Part shown: one piece after another, positions 6,255 to 13,413 of the stretch
Position numbering within the stretch: position 1 is the first letter of the stretch
How the letters are laid out: each line of letters starts with the position of its first letter
DNA from: Burkholderiaceae bacterium
GTDB taxonomy: Bacteria; Pseudomonadota; Gammaproteobacteria; Burkholderiales; Burkholderiaceae
NCBI GenBank assembly: GCA_030151165.1
Contig: JASLEM010000405.1
Location: 1 to 17,058 of the forward strand
Length of the DNA stretch: 17,058 nucleotides
Direction of reading: 5' to 3'
The notes under the pieces: model-generated
What the model was told of the DNA's origin: nothing
Seen by the model: the letters and a program-made list of their open reading frames with translations, nothing else
Database searches by the model: none
Program-made: the position numbers and the translations under genes

Positions 6255-7058
6255 TCACACCGGCGGCTGCAGCTCCTCGATCAGCGCCAGCAGCAGGTTG
6301 AGCGACAGGATCGCGTTGGACGACGCCTCGTGGAACACGTTGCCGTCGACGTCGACGAACTTCACGCGCTCATGCCACGCGCTGCGATCGAGCTTGCGCA
6401 GCCGGGCGAGGGCGATGGTCCTGCCGGCGATCGTCAGCTCGCGCGGGGTCAGCGTGATGTCGCTGACCGGGTGGTCGACGTCGTGCGCGTTGACCCAGAC
6501 CTGCCGCCGCGCCGCCGCGTCGGGCACCAGGTGGAACGTCACGCTGGCGCCGGCCTGCAACTGGTTCCACAGCCGCTCGCCGCGCTGGGCGAGCTGGTAG
6601 CCGAGCAGGTGCTCGCGCAGCTCGGCCATCTTCGAGACGCGGTTGTCGATGACGACCCACGGCGACGCCGGCGACGAGCGCCAGCCGAACAGGCCGGTCG
6701 AGACGAGGTAGACGTCCTCGATGTCGGCGTGCAGGTCGACCTGGTCGCGCCCGTGCCCGATCGCGCGCAGCCCGTGCTCGTGCAGGTGCACCGTCACCTG
6801 GCGCCTGGCGATCGTCCAGAAGATCCGCTCGACCGCGATGCCGACGACGATCAGCCCGCCGCCGACGAGATGCAGCAGCCGCGGGTCGCCGCTGAACTGC
6901 AGCCCGTCCTGGCCGACGCGCGTCGCCAGCCACAGCACGAGCACGCCGACGATCGCGAACAGCGCACCGAGCAGGCGCCCGGTCCCGACGAACGAACGGC
7001 TCGTGCCGTACGTGGCCACGAGCGGCCCGAGCTCGCGGCTCTTGGAGTTGTCCTGCAT
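6255..7058 (-). CDS. Membrane protein of unknown function with two N-terminal helices
   Basis: The 267-residue protein has a short cytoplasmic N-terminus and two closely spaced membrane helices (about 29-48 and 61-83). After these comes a soluble domain with alternating beta strands (VTVHLHEHGLRAI, DVYLVSTGLFGW and a WxVID segment), resembling the DUF6585 or PH-like pattern. That family placement is a guess. A C-terminal part (about 205-267) with 'LTPRELTIAGRTIALARL' looks like a second small beta domain ending in a helix. ATG 7058 is preceded by AGGACAGGG, a usable ribosome site. No catalytic residues are evident. The gene is preceded by the clpP-like gene on the same strand (105-base gap), so co-transcription is possible. 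Confidence 0.7.
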   Translation of the reverse strand: MQDNSKSRELGPLVATYGTSRSFVGTGRLLGALFAIVGVLVLWLATRVGQDGLQFSGDPRLLHLVGGGLIVVGIAVERIFWTIARRQVTVHLHEHGLRAIGHGRDQVDLHADIEDVYLVSTGLFGWRSSPASPWVVIDNRVSKMAELREHLLGYQLAQRGERLWNQLQAGASVTFHLVPDAAARRQVWVNAHDVDHPVSDITLTPRELTIAGRTIALARLRKLDRSAWHERVKFVDVDGNVFHEASSNAILSLNLLLALIEELQPPV

Positions 7059-7163
7059 GTCACCCTGTCCTTTTCCGTGATGGCCCGTCCCGCTTGCGGC
7101 GGGAGGCGCATCTTACGTGCTGGACGTGGCGTGCCTGCGGTCGAGCAGGCGCTCGCGGACGGG

Positions 7164-7763
7164 TCAGGCGCCGGCGTCGACCTCGGGCAGCGAGGCGCGG
7201 CTCTCGACGATGCGAGAGACCAGCCCGTAGTCGACCGCCTCCTCGGCCGACATCCAGCGGTCGCGCTCGATGTCGACCAGCACCTGCGCCAGCGGTTTGC
7301 CCGTCTCGCGCGCGATCACGCCGGCGATGCGCTCGCGCGCCTTCACGATCTCGCGCGCCTGGATCGCGATGTCGGTGGCCTGGCCGCCGGCGCCGCCGCT
7401 CGGCTGGTGGATCAGGAAACGCGTGTTGGGCAGGCAGAAGCGGCGCGACTTCGGCACCGCGAGGAACAGGTGCGTGGCCGCGCTGCCCACCCAGCCGGTG
7501 CCGATCATGCGCACCGGCGCGGCGATGAAGCGGACGATGTCGTGGATCGCGTCGCCCGACTCGAGGTGGCCGCCGGGCGAGGACACCAGCATGTCGATCG
7601 GCGCGCGGGACGCCGCGTCCAGCGCGATCAGCCGCCGCGCGGCCTCGGCGGCGGCGACGTCGGTGATCTGGCCGAAAACCAGCACCGTGCGGCTTTCGAA
7701 GGCCTTTTCCTCGAGAAATGCGCTCCGGGGTTCCGAGGCGGCGGGATTAGGATTGGTTTCCAT
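7164..7763 (-). CDS. ClpP-like ATP-dependent serine peptidase (second-type paralogue)
   Basis: A 199-residue member of the ClpP/crotonase fold. The triad is intact: Ser94 in GTGWVGSAATHLF, His119 in FLIHQPSGG, and Asp168 in IERDRWMSAEEA (equivalent to E. coli Ser97/His122/Asp171). The SSPGG oxyanion motif (61-65) and GGQATDIAIQAREI (126-139) are typical. The region around the nucleophile (GSAATH rather than AASMGA) differs from housekeeping ClpP, and no clpX follows, so this is probably a secondary ClpP that pairs with housekeeping Clp ATPases or another partner. ATG 7763 has AGGAG 5 bases upstream. The gene is divergent from an ECF sigma gene, and an ECF41-like promoter motif lies directly upstream of it. 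Confidence 0.88.
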   Translation of the reverse strand: METNPNPAASEPRSAFLEEKAFESRTVLVFGQITDVAAAEAARRLIALDAASRAPIDMLVSSPGGHLESGDAIHDIVRFIAAPVRMIGTGWVGSAATHLFLAVPKSRRFCLPNTRFLIHQPSGGAGGQATDIAIQAREIVKARERIAGVIARETGKPLAQVLVDIERDRWMSAEEAVDYGLVSRIVESRASLPEVDAGA

Positions 7764-7789
7764 GTGAACTCCTGTGTGTCTGCTGGTAG

Positions 7790-7816
7790 GACGAACGAAC
7801 CGGCCGACGCGTGACA
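7790..7816 (-). promoter_or_regulatory. ECF41-type promoter signature upstream of the clpP-like gene
   Basis: On the minus strand, TGTCACG (7816-7810) is followed after exactly 16 bases by CGTC (7793-7790). The published ECF41 promoter signature is TGTCACA-N16-CGTC, so only the last base of the -35 element differs. The -10 element is 26 bases upstream of the clpP-like ATG at 7763, leaving room for a short leader with AGGAG. The adjacent divergent gene encodes an ECF sigma factor with a SnoaL-like tail, the expected activator. Confidence 0.7.
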
Positions 7817-7822
7817 CCCGCC

Positions 7823-8704
7823 ATGAACATTCATTTTCCGGCCGTCCGCTTCGAGCCGCACCGCGCCCGCCTGCTGGGCCTTGCGCGCCACTGGCTCGGC
7901 AACGCCGCCGACGCGCAGGACGCCGTCCAGGACACCTGGCTGCGCGCGCAGTCCGGCGTGCCGCCCTCGCTCGAGAGCGACGCCGCCTGGCTCGTGACCG
8001 TGCTGCGCCACCTCTGCGTCGACCGCCTGCGCCGCCGCCAGCTCGAGTCGCGCGAGGCGCTGGCCATGGCGGTCGACGAAGACCATGCACCGTGCGCGCC
8101 GTCCCCCGAGCACGTGGTCGACCAGGCGCGCGAGGCCCGGGCCGCCCTGCGACGCCTGGCCGCCGTGCTGCCCGCCGACGACCTCGCCGCCCTGTTGCTG
8201 CACGCGGTGTTCGACTTCGAGCACCGCGAGATCGCGCACTGGGCCGGGCAGTCCGAGGCTGCGATGCGCCAGCGCGTGCACCGCGCGCTGCGGCGGGCGA
8301 GGGCGCGCCCGGCGATCCGCACCAGCCGCCACCCCGACGCGGAGGGCGCGCCGGCCAACGACCCCGCCGCCGAGGCCGCGCGCGAGGCGCTCTTCAGCCT
8401 GTGCTGGCGCGCGCTGCACGGACGCGACGCGGCGGGCCTGATCGCGCAGGTGCGGTCGACACCGGCGCCGGCGCCGGCCCGGGCATCGCTGTCGGCCATC
8501 GCTTCGGCCATCACCTCGGCCACGGGCGGCCCGACGATCGGCGACGTGCCGGCGCCGGGCGCGGCGACCCGGAGCGGCTCGCAGGTCGTCCAGCTCGACG
8601 GCGGGTTCGCGCTCGCGTGGATCCTCGACGGCGTCGTGCTGTGCGCCGTGCCGATGGGGCCGCTTGCGATGTCGCGCGACGAGCGCGAGGCCGTCGCGGC
8701 CTGA
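7823..8704 (+). CDS. ECF sigma factor with C-terminal SnoaL-like extension (ECF41-like)
   Basis: A 293-residue protein. Region 2 (about 13-72) includes LLGLARHWLGNAADAQDAVQDTWL. Region 4 (about 103-160) has ALLLHAVFDFEHREIAHW and the recognition helix SEAAMRQRVHRALRR, a close fit to SigJ/ECF41-type factors. About 130 extra residues follow; strand-like GGFALAWILDGVVLCAV (260-276) resembles the SnoaL-like fold fused to ECF41 sigma factors, which control activity in place of a separate anti-sigma. The tail is short and Pro/Ala-rich, and I do not see the family's C-terminal NPDKL motif. ATG 7823 is preferred over GTG 7811, which overlaps the divergent -35 element. The likely target is the divergent clpP-like gene. 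Confidence 0.85.
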   Translation: MNIHFPAVRFEPHRARLLGLARHWLGNAADAQDAVQDTWLRAQSGVPPSLESDAAWLVTVLRHLCVDRLRRRQLESREALAMAVDEDHAPCAPSPEHVVDQAREARAALRRLAAVLPADDLAALLLHAVFDFEHREIAHWAGQSEAAMRQRVHRALRRARARPAIRTSRHPDAEGAPANDPAAEAAREALFSLCWRALHGRDAAGLIAQVRSTPAPAPARASLSAIASAITSATGGPTIGDVPAPGAATRSGSQVVQLDGGFALAWILDGVVLCAVPMGPLAMSRDEREAVAA

Positions 8705-8710
8705 TCCGTC

Positions 8711-8736
8711 CGCGCCCGTGACGTGCACGGGGCGCG
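8711..8736. terminator. Hairpin between convergent sigma-factor and LysR genes
   Basis: CGCGCCCGTG (8711-8720), loop ACGTG, CACGGGGCGCG (8726-8736): a 10-bp stem with one bulged G, filling the 35-base gap between two convergent stop codons. No T-tract is present. It is a candidate bidirectional terminator. Confidence 0.55.
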
Positions 8737-8739
8737 CGC

Positions 8740-9753
8740 TCAGCCTCGCGAACTCTTCGTGGCGCGTGTCGGCCGGGCCGCTGTCGGCGCCTTCGTCGCG
8801 GCCGCCGTCGCCGTCTTCTTCGCCGGCTTCGAGGGCTTCGTCGTGTCGGCGAACATCGTCATGCGGCGCAGGATCCAGTCCAGCAGCTCGTTCGCTGCGG
8901 CCACGAGCGGCCGGCCGGCCTTGACGAGCAGCCGCGCCTGCGTGCCGCGCAGCAGCGGATGGGCCAGCGGGACGACGGCCAGCTCGCCGGACGCGACCTG
9001 CCGCTGCGCCGCGAACTCGCCGATCAGCGCCACGAAGCCCGGCTGCGCGGCGAAGCGCTTCAGGGCGACGAGCGAGTTGGTGGTGAGCGTCGGTCGCACG
9101 CGGATGTTCTCGGCGAACGCGAGCATCTCGACGGCCTGGCCGATGCCGAAGGTGCCCGGCATCAGCGCCAGCGGGTACGCGAGCATGTCCTGCACGCTGG
9201 CGGGACCGCCGCGGCGCGCGAGCGGGTGGTCAGGGCGCAGCAGCAGCACGATCGGCTGCGGCGAGCTGGCGCGGATCTCGATCTGCGCGTGCGGCGGCGG
9301 GTTGTAGGCGAGGCCGAGGTGCGCGCGGCCTTCGGCGATCTCCTGCAGCAGGGCGTCGACGGAGAGGATGTCGACGCTCACGTCCAGCTTCGGATACCGC
9401 GCGCAGAACGGCGACAGCACCTCGTCGACGAGCGTCTCGACGTAGCCCTCGCTGGCCACGACGCGCACCTGCCCTGCCTGCAGGCCCTGGAGTGCCTGCA
9501 GCCGTTCCTCGAGCTGCTCCTGGTGCGCGCGGTAGCCGCGCCAGAACTCGAGCAGGTGCGAGGCCGACTCGGTCGGCGTGACGCCGCGGGCCGCGCGGTC
9601 GAACAAGCGCGTGCCGAGTTCGTCCTCGAGCAGGCGGATCTGGCGGGTGATGACGGACGGCGCGGTGTTCAGGCTGTCGGCCGCGCCGCGGATCGTGCCG
9701 TGCGCCATGACCTCGCGGAAGTAGCGCAGGCGCTGCTGGTTGATCTCGCGCAT
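8740..9753 (-). CDS. LysR-family regulator with a histone-H1-like C-terminal tail
   Basis: A 337-residue transcription factor. The N-terminal winged helix-turn-helix covers about 1-62 ([20 protein letters not shown] then [21 protein letters not shown]). The effector-binding domain runs from about 80 to 300, after a coiled linker helix rich in Glu and Gln. The last 34 residues or so are Lys/Ala/Pro/Thr-rich ([18 protein letters not shown] then [11 protein letters not shown]), like bacterial histone-H1-type tails and unusual for LysR proteins. Start ATG 9753 has CGGAGA 7 bases upstream. An upstream TTG at 9792 is unlikely. It is divergent from the Tat-exported hydrolase at 9899 and probably regulates it. 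The inducer is unknown. Confidence 0.9.
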   Translation of the reverse strand: MREINQQRLRYFREVMAHGTIRGAADSLNTAPSVITRQIRLLEDELGTRLFDRAARGVTPTESASHLLEFWRGYRAHQEQLEERLQALQGLQAGQVRVVASEGYVETLVDEVLSPFCARYPKLDVSVDILSVDALLQEIAEGRAHLGLAYNPPPHAQIEIRASSPQPIVLLLRPDHPLARRGGPASVQDMLAYPLALMPGTFGIGQAVEMLAFAENIRVRPTLTTNSLVALKRFAAQPGFVALIGEFAAQRQVASGELAVVPLAHPLLRGTQARLLVKAGRPLVAAANELLDWILRRMTMFADTTKPSKPAKKTATAAATKAPTAARPTRATKSSRG

Positions 9754-9776
9754 CGGTGTCTCCGGTCGTTCATTCT

Positions 9777-9793
9777 GTTGCTTGCAGGGCAAC
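9777..9793. promoter_or_regulatory. Candidate LysR-type operator
   Basis: GTTGC-N7-GCAAC (9777-9781, 9789-9793) contains the T-N11-A core of LysR boxes with dyad symmetry. It lies 24-40 bases upstream of the lysR-type start codon and in the shared region with the divergent hydrolase gene, the usual place for auto-repression and activation. A second palindrome, CGGTCGACCG, lies at 9825-9834. Confidence 0.45.
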
Positions 9794-9898
9794 GATCCGT
9801 GATCTTAGTTGCTCTTGCTCGATTCGGTCGACCGGAACAACATGGCGTCGAGCCGTCGCCACGGCGCCGACGCACACCTTCACCGCAGGAGAACCCTC

Positions 9899-10957
9899 AT
9901 GTCGCACCCGTTCCAGGCTTCGCGCCGCAGCTTCCTGGGCACGTCCGCGATCGGCCTCGCCGCCGTCGCCGAATTCGCGCTGGCCGGGGCCGTGCACGCG
10001 CAGTCCGCGACGCCGTCGGTCGCGCTGCCGGCCGGGGTGTCGGCGGCGGCGTCGTTCGGCGCGATCCGGCAGGTCGATGCCGGCCTGCTGAACGTCGGCT
10101 ATGCGGAGATGGGCGCGGCCGACGGCCCCGTCGTGATCCTGCTGCACGGCTGGCCGTACGACATCCACAGCTTCGTCGAGGTCGCGCCGCAGCTGGCGGC
10201 CGCCGGCTACCGCGTGATCGTGCCGCACCTGCGCGGCCATGGCAGCACGCGCTTCCTGTCCGCCGACACCTTCCGCAACGGCCAGCAGGCCGCGGTGGCG
10301 GTCGACATCGTCGCGCTCATGGACGCCCTGAAGATCCGCCGCGCCGTCTTCGGCGCGTTCGACTGGGGCGCGCGCACCGCGGACATCATCGCCGCGACCT
10401 GGCCCGAGCGCGTCGGCGGGCTGGTCTCGGTCAGCGGCTACCTCATCAACAACCGCGAGGCGATCAAGGCGCCGCTGCCGCCCGCGGCCGAATACGCCTG
10501 GTGGTACCAGTTCTACTTCGCGACCGAGCACGGCCGGGCGGGCTACGCGCAGAACCGGCACGACTTCAACAAGCTGATCTGGCGCACCGCCTCGCCGAAG
10601 TGGGCGTTCGACGACGCGACCTTCGATCGCAGCGCCGCGTCCTTCGACAACCCCGATCATGTCGACGTCGTCATCCACAACTACCGCTGGCGCCAGGGCC
10701 TGGCCGAGGGCGAGGCTCGCTACGACGAGCTCGAGCGGCGCCTCGCGGCCGGCCCGGCCATCGCGGTGCCGACGATCGTGCTCGAGGGCGACGCCGACGG
10801 TGCGCCGCACGCGACCGGCGACGCGGCGTTCCGCCGGAAGTTCACAGGCCGCTACGACTACCGCGTCGTCACCGGCGGCGTCGGCCACAACCTGCCGCAG
10901 GAGGCGCCGAAGGCGTTCGCGGACGCCGTGCTGGACGTCGCGCGCTGGCAGGCCTGA
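9899..10957 (+). CDS. Tat-exported alpha/beta hydrolase, epoxide-hydrolase/dehalogenase-like
   Basis: A 352-residue protein. A twin-arginine signal (SRRSFLG, residues 8-14) plus a hydrophobic segment and cleavage motif VHAQ (about 32-35) send it folded to the periplasm. The hydrolase fold has the oxyanion motif HGWP (83-86), nucleophile Asp155 in FGAFDWGART, an acid at Asp298 or Asp300 (LEGDADG), and His330 in GVGHNLP. An Asp nucleophile followed by Trp is typical of epoxide hydrolases and haloalkane dehalogenases rather than esterases. The substrate cannot be named. ATG 9899 is preceded by AGGAG at 8 bases. The longer open frame back to 9809 lacks a ribosome site. The divergent LysR gene is the probable regulator. 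Confidence 0.87.
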   Translation: MSHPFQASRRSFLGTSAIGLAAVAEFALAGAVHAQSATPSVALPAGVSAAASFGAIRQVDAGLLNVGYAEMGAADGPVVILLHGWPYDIHSFVEVAPQLAAAGYRVIVPHLRGHGSTRFLSADTFRNGQQAAVAVDIVALMDALKIRRAVFGAFDWGARTADIIAATWPERVGGLVSVSGYLINNREAIKAPLPPAAEYAWWYQFYFATEHGRAGYAQNRHDFNKLIWRTASPKWAFDDATFDRSAASFDNPDHVDVVIHNYRWRQGLAEGEARYDELERRLAAGPAIAVPTIVLEGDADGAPHATGDAAFRRKFTGRYDYRVVTGGVGHNLPQEAPKAFADAVLDVARWQA

Positions 10958-11020
10958 GGTCGATGCCTCCGCCCGCCCGCGCGTGACGCGAGCGATGCGC
11001 GCGAGGACATCACGACCGCG

Positions 11021-11428
11021 TCACGACGGCGTGACGACGACCGCGTCGGCCGAGCGCGCGGCGGGGCCGTGGTGCACCGCCTCGATGTTGTTGCCGTCGG
11101 GGTCGAGCACGAAGGCGCCGTAGTAGCCGGGGTGGTAGGCGCGCTCGCCGGGCGCGCCGTTGTCGCGGCCGCCCGCGGCCAGCGCGGCGCGGTGGAAGGC
11201 GTCCACGCCCGCGCGGTCGCGCGCCTGGAACGCGAGGTGCACGCGCGAGGTCGCGCCGTCGGCGCGGTCGATCCAGAGTTCGTCGGCGCTGAAGTGGTCG
11301 GCGCTCTCCGAGATCGCGTCCGCGCGGCCGAGCGCCGCCAGCACCGCGCGGTAAAAGCGTCGGCTGGCCTCGAGGTCGGCGGCGCGCAGGTGGACGTGGT
11401 CGATCAGGCGGCCGAGGTGGTATTCCAT
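11021..11428 (-). CDS. VOC (glyoxalase/bleomycin-resistance) family protein
   Basis: A 135-residue single-module vicinal-oxygen-chelate protein. The paired beta-alpha-beta-beta-beta units are visible: IDHVHLRAADLEASRRFYR (9-27) starts the first and GAFVLDPDGNNIEAVHH (104-120) ends the second. Possible metal ligands are His11 or His13, His64 and Glu116, so it may be a functional lyase or dioxygenase. VOC sequences alone do not reveal the substrate. ATG 11428 has GGAGCG 6 bases upstream. It lies 66 bases downstream of the SRPBCC gene on the same strand, a likely two-gene operon. It converges on the hydrolase gene. Confidence 0.87.
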   Translation of the reverse strand: MEYHLGRLIDHVHLRAADLEASRRFYRAVLAALGRADAISESADHFSADELWIDRADGATSRVHLAFQARDRAGVDAFHRAALAAGGRDNGAPGERAYHPGYYGAFVLDPDGNNIEAVHHGPAARSADAVVVTPS

Positions 11429-11494
11429 GCGCGACGCTCCGGTGGGCGGGGCCGGTTCGCGGCAACGCGCGTGCCACGCGGCCGGCCGTCGGTC

Positions 11495-11986
11495 TCAGCT
11501 CGTCGATCCGGCGAACTGCGCGACGAGCTTGTCGAGCTGCTGCGTCCAGCCCGTCTCGGCGTTGCGCGTCCACATCGCGTCGTGCAGGGGGTCGCCGCGG
11601 AACGTCAGTTCGGTGGCGCCCTCGGCGGTCGCGCGCAGGTCGACGGCGGCGGTCACGTCGTACGGCGCGACGCCGGGCGCGAAGTCGACGACGCTGCGCC
11701 AGGCCAGTCGGCGTACCGGGGCGACGTCGACGTAGGTGCCGCGCGCGTGGCTCTCCAGCGGGATGCCGTGCGCGGACAGGTAGGCGACCTGGCCCGGCGC
11801 CGTGGCGAGCATCGCGATGTCGAATCCGCCGCCGACGCGCACGTCGAGTGCCTGCACCGTGGACACGAAGCCGACCGGCCCCCACCACGCCTCGAGGCCG
11901 GCGCGCGTCGTCCAGGAGCGCCAGACCGTCTCGGGCGCGGCGTCGACGCGGCGGGTGACGAGGAGGTTCGAAGCAGGCAGGGTCAT
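11495..11986 (-). CDS. AHSA1-like SRPBCC domain protein
   Basis: A 163-residue small-ligand-binding START-like fold of the AHSA1 (activator-of-Hsp90-like) type common in bacteria. Diagnostic features are VWRSWTTRAGLEAWWGP (21-37), a GGGFDIAML segment, ELTFRG, and the final helix GWTQQLDKLVAQF. The family binds hydrophobic ligands or modulates partners. No catalytic site is evident and the ligand is unknown. The start is set at ATG 11986, where the domain begins. The frame stays open 38 codons further upstream, but that extension is low-complexity and overlaps the divergent methyltransferase promoter region. No strong ribosome site is visible (GAAAGCG). Such genes often sit with VOC genes, as here. 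Confidence 0.85.
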   Translation of the reverse strand: MTLPASNLLVTRRVDAAPETVWRSWTTRAGLEAWWGPVGFVSTVQALDVRVGGGFDIAMLATAPGQVAYLSAHGIPLESHARGTYVDVAPVRRLAWRSVVDFAPGVAPYDVTAAVDLRATAEGATELTFRGDPLHDAMWTRNAETGWTQQLDKLVAQFAGSTS

Positions 11987-12098
11987 GAAGCGCTTTCGGG
12001 GTCGATCGGGCAGTGGATGTTCGGCAGGTGCCGTCCCGGCGTCAACTGGGTAGACTCCGCCACACGCCGACGCGCAACGCAACGACCCTGGACGCGAC

Positions 12099-12911
12099 AT
12101 GCCCCGCCTGACCGAAACCGAGATCTGGCGCCGCTACGACGCCGACGAACGACGCCTGACCGCGCCGGTCAGCGCGCGCCTGCTCGACCTCGCCGGGCTG
12201 CACCCCGGGCAGCAGGTACTGGACATCGCCACCGGTCGCGGCGAGCCGGCGGTGGCCGCGGCGGGGCGGGTCGTGCCCGGCGGCGCCGTGCTCGGCACCG
12301 ATCGCTCCGGCGAGATGCTGCAGTTCGCCCGCGAGCGCGCGGACGAAGCGGGCGTCGCGAACCTCGCGCTGAAGGTGGCGGACGCCGAGACGCTCGACGG
12401 CGTGCCCGACCACGCCTTCGACGTCGCGCTGTGCCGCTGGGGCCTGATGTACGTCGGCCGGCCGCGCGCCGCGCTTGCCGCCATCGCGCAACGCCTGAAG
12501 CCGGGCGGCGTGCTCGCCGTCGCGGTGTGGGTGACGCCGGAGCGCGTGTCGTACTGGTCGATGCCGCGGGACGTGCTCGCGCGCCACGTCGCGCTGCCAC
12601 CGGTCGACGAGACGCTGCCCGGCCCGTTCCACTACGCCGACGCGGCGCGCCTGCGCGCGGATCTCGCGTCGGCCGGCTTCGCGGTCACGCACGAGGAGGA
12701 TGTCGCCACCGCCGTCATGGAGGCCGCGACGCCCGCAGGTCTGATCGCGTGGTGCGACGCCTTCGGGCTCGGGCGCTTGCTGGAGGCGCATCCCGCCGCG
12801 GTGCGCGAGGCCTGGGAGCGCGACATGGCGGCCGAGGCGGAGAAGCGTCGCGACGCCGACGGCCTGTACCGGCTGGGCGGCGTGACGCGGCTGGTCGTGG
12901 CGCGCCTCTAG
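12099..12911 (+). CDS. SAM-dependent class I methyltransferase
   Basis: A 270-residue Rossmann methyltransferase of the UbiE/Methyltransf_11 kind. SAM-binding motif I is VLDIATGRGEPA (40-51). The acidic end of strand 2 is in GTDRSGEML, motif post-I is VADAETLDG, and FDVALCRWGLMYVGRP is the motif IV region. The C-terminal half, with an 'RLRADLASAGFAV' element, resembles the usual substrate-recognition part. The substrate is unknown. ATG 12099 is the natural start; only a weak GGAC-type ribosome site precedes it. The gene is divergent from the SRPBCC/VOC pair (112-base gap) and converges at 15 bases on another VOC gene. Confidence 0.87.
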   Translation: MPRLTETEIWRRYDADERRLTAPVSARLLDLAGLHPGQQVLDIATGRGEPAVAAAGRVVPGGAVLGTDRSGEMLQFARERADEAGVANLALKVADAETLDGVPDHAFDVALCRWGLMYVGRPRAALAAIAQRLKPGGVLAVAVWVTPERVSYWSMPRDVLARHVALPPVDETLPGPFHYADAARLRADLASAGFAVTHEEDVATAVMEAATPAGLIAWCDAFGLGRLLEAHPAAVREAWERDMAAEAEKRRDADGLYRLGGVTRLVVARL

Positions 12912-12926
12912 GCCGGAGCGCGGTCG

Positions 12927-13337
12927 TCAGGCCTGCGGCATCTGCGACATGTCCATGAAGAAGGTCTCCCAGATGTGGCCGTCCACGTCCTCGAAGCTGC
13001 GGCCGTACATGAAGCCGAGATCCTGCTTCGGGTTCACGTCGGCCTTGCCGCCGTGCGCGCCGGCGGCCTCGGTCATCGCGTCGACGGCCTGGCGGTCGTC
13101 CGCGCTCAGGGCGAGCATGACCTCGCTCGCCTGGTGCGCGTCGGAGATCGGCTTGCTGGTGAAGCGCGTCCACTTGGGGTGCGTCAGCAGCATCACGTAG
13201 ATCGTGTCGGACAGCACCATGCACGCCGACGTGTCGTCGGAGAACTGCGGGTTGTTGACGGCGCCGATCGCCTCGTAGAAGGTTTTTGCCTTCGCGAGGT
13301 CGGTCACGGGCAGGTTGACGAAGATCTGCTTGGCCAT
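12927..13337 (-). CDS. VOC family protein, probably metal-free
   Basis: A 136-residue VOC-fold protein beginning IFVNLPVTDLAKAKTFYE (5-22) and ending with FEDVDGHIWETFFMDMS (115-131). The position that normally holds the first metal ligand is Asn8 rather than His. Only Glu124 of the usual set is clear, so it may not be a metalloenzyme. This pattern occurs in many 'VOC family/PhnB-like' proteins of unknown role. ATG 13337 is preceded by GGAGA at 7 bases. It follows lysA on the same strand after 76 bases. A link to lysine synthesis is not supported. Confidence 0.85.
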   Translation of the reverse strand: MAKQIFVNLPVTDLAKAKTFYEAIGAVNNPQFSDDTSACMVLSDTIYVMLLTHPKWTRFTSKPISDAHQASEVMLALSADDRQAVDAMTEAAGAHGGKADVNPKQDLGFMYGRSFEDVDGHIWETFFMDMSQMPQA

Positions 13338-13413
13338 TCGGTTCTCCGGAAAGGGTGGGGGCGATGACGCGCCGCTCGCACGTCACCCGGCGAGTTTGTA
13401 CAGCAAGACCGCG

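Noticed and set aside
7059..7163. TGTCACC near 7057-7063 as a second ECF41-type promoter
   Set aside because: No CGTC occurs 16 bases after it, and it would read away from the start of the neighbouring gene.
6330..7814. 494-codon open frame on the + strand opposite the membrane-protein and clpP-like genes
   Set aside because: It is antisense to two genes with clear protein features and ribosome sites. Its translation is Arg/Ala/Asp-rich low-complexity sequence, as expected from the complement of GC-rich coding DNA.
8959..10986. 675-codon open frame on the + strand across the LysR gene and the hydrolase
   Set aside because: It runs antisense to LysR and then out of frame through the Tat hydrolase, both well supported. 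The product has no recognisable domain and is Arg-rich.
11069..12958. 629-codon open frame on the + strand across VOC, SRPBCC and methyltransferase genes
   Set aside because: Same reason: a GC-rich shadow frame over three convincing genes, with no start signal.
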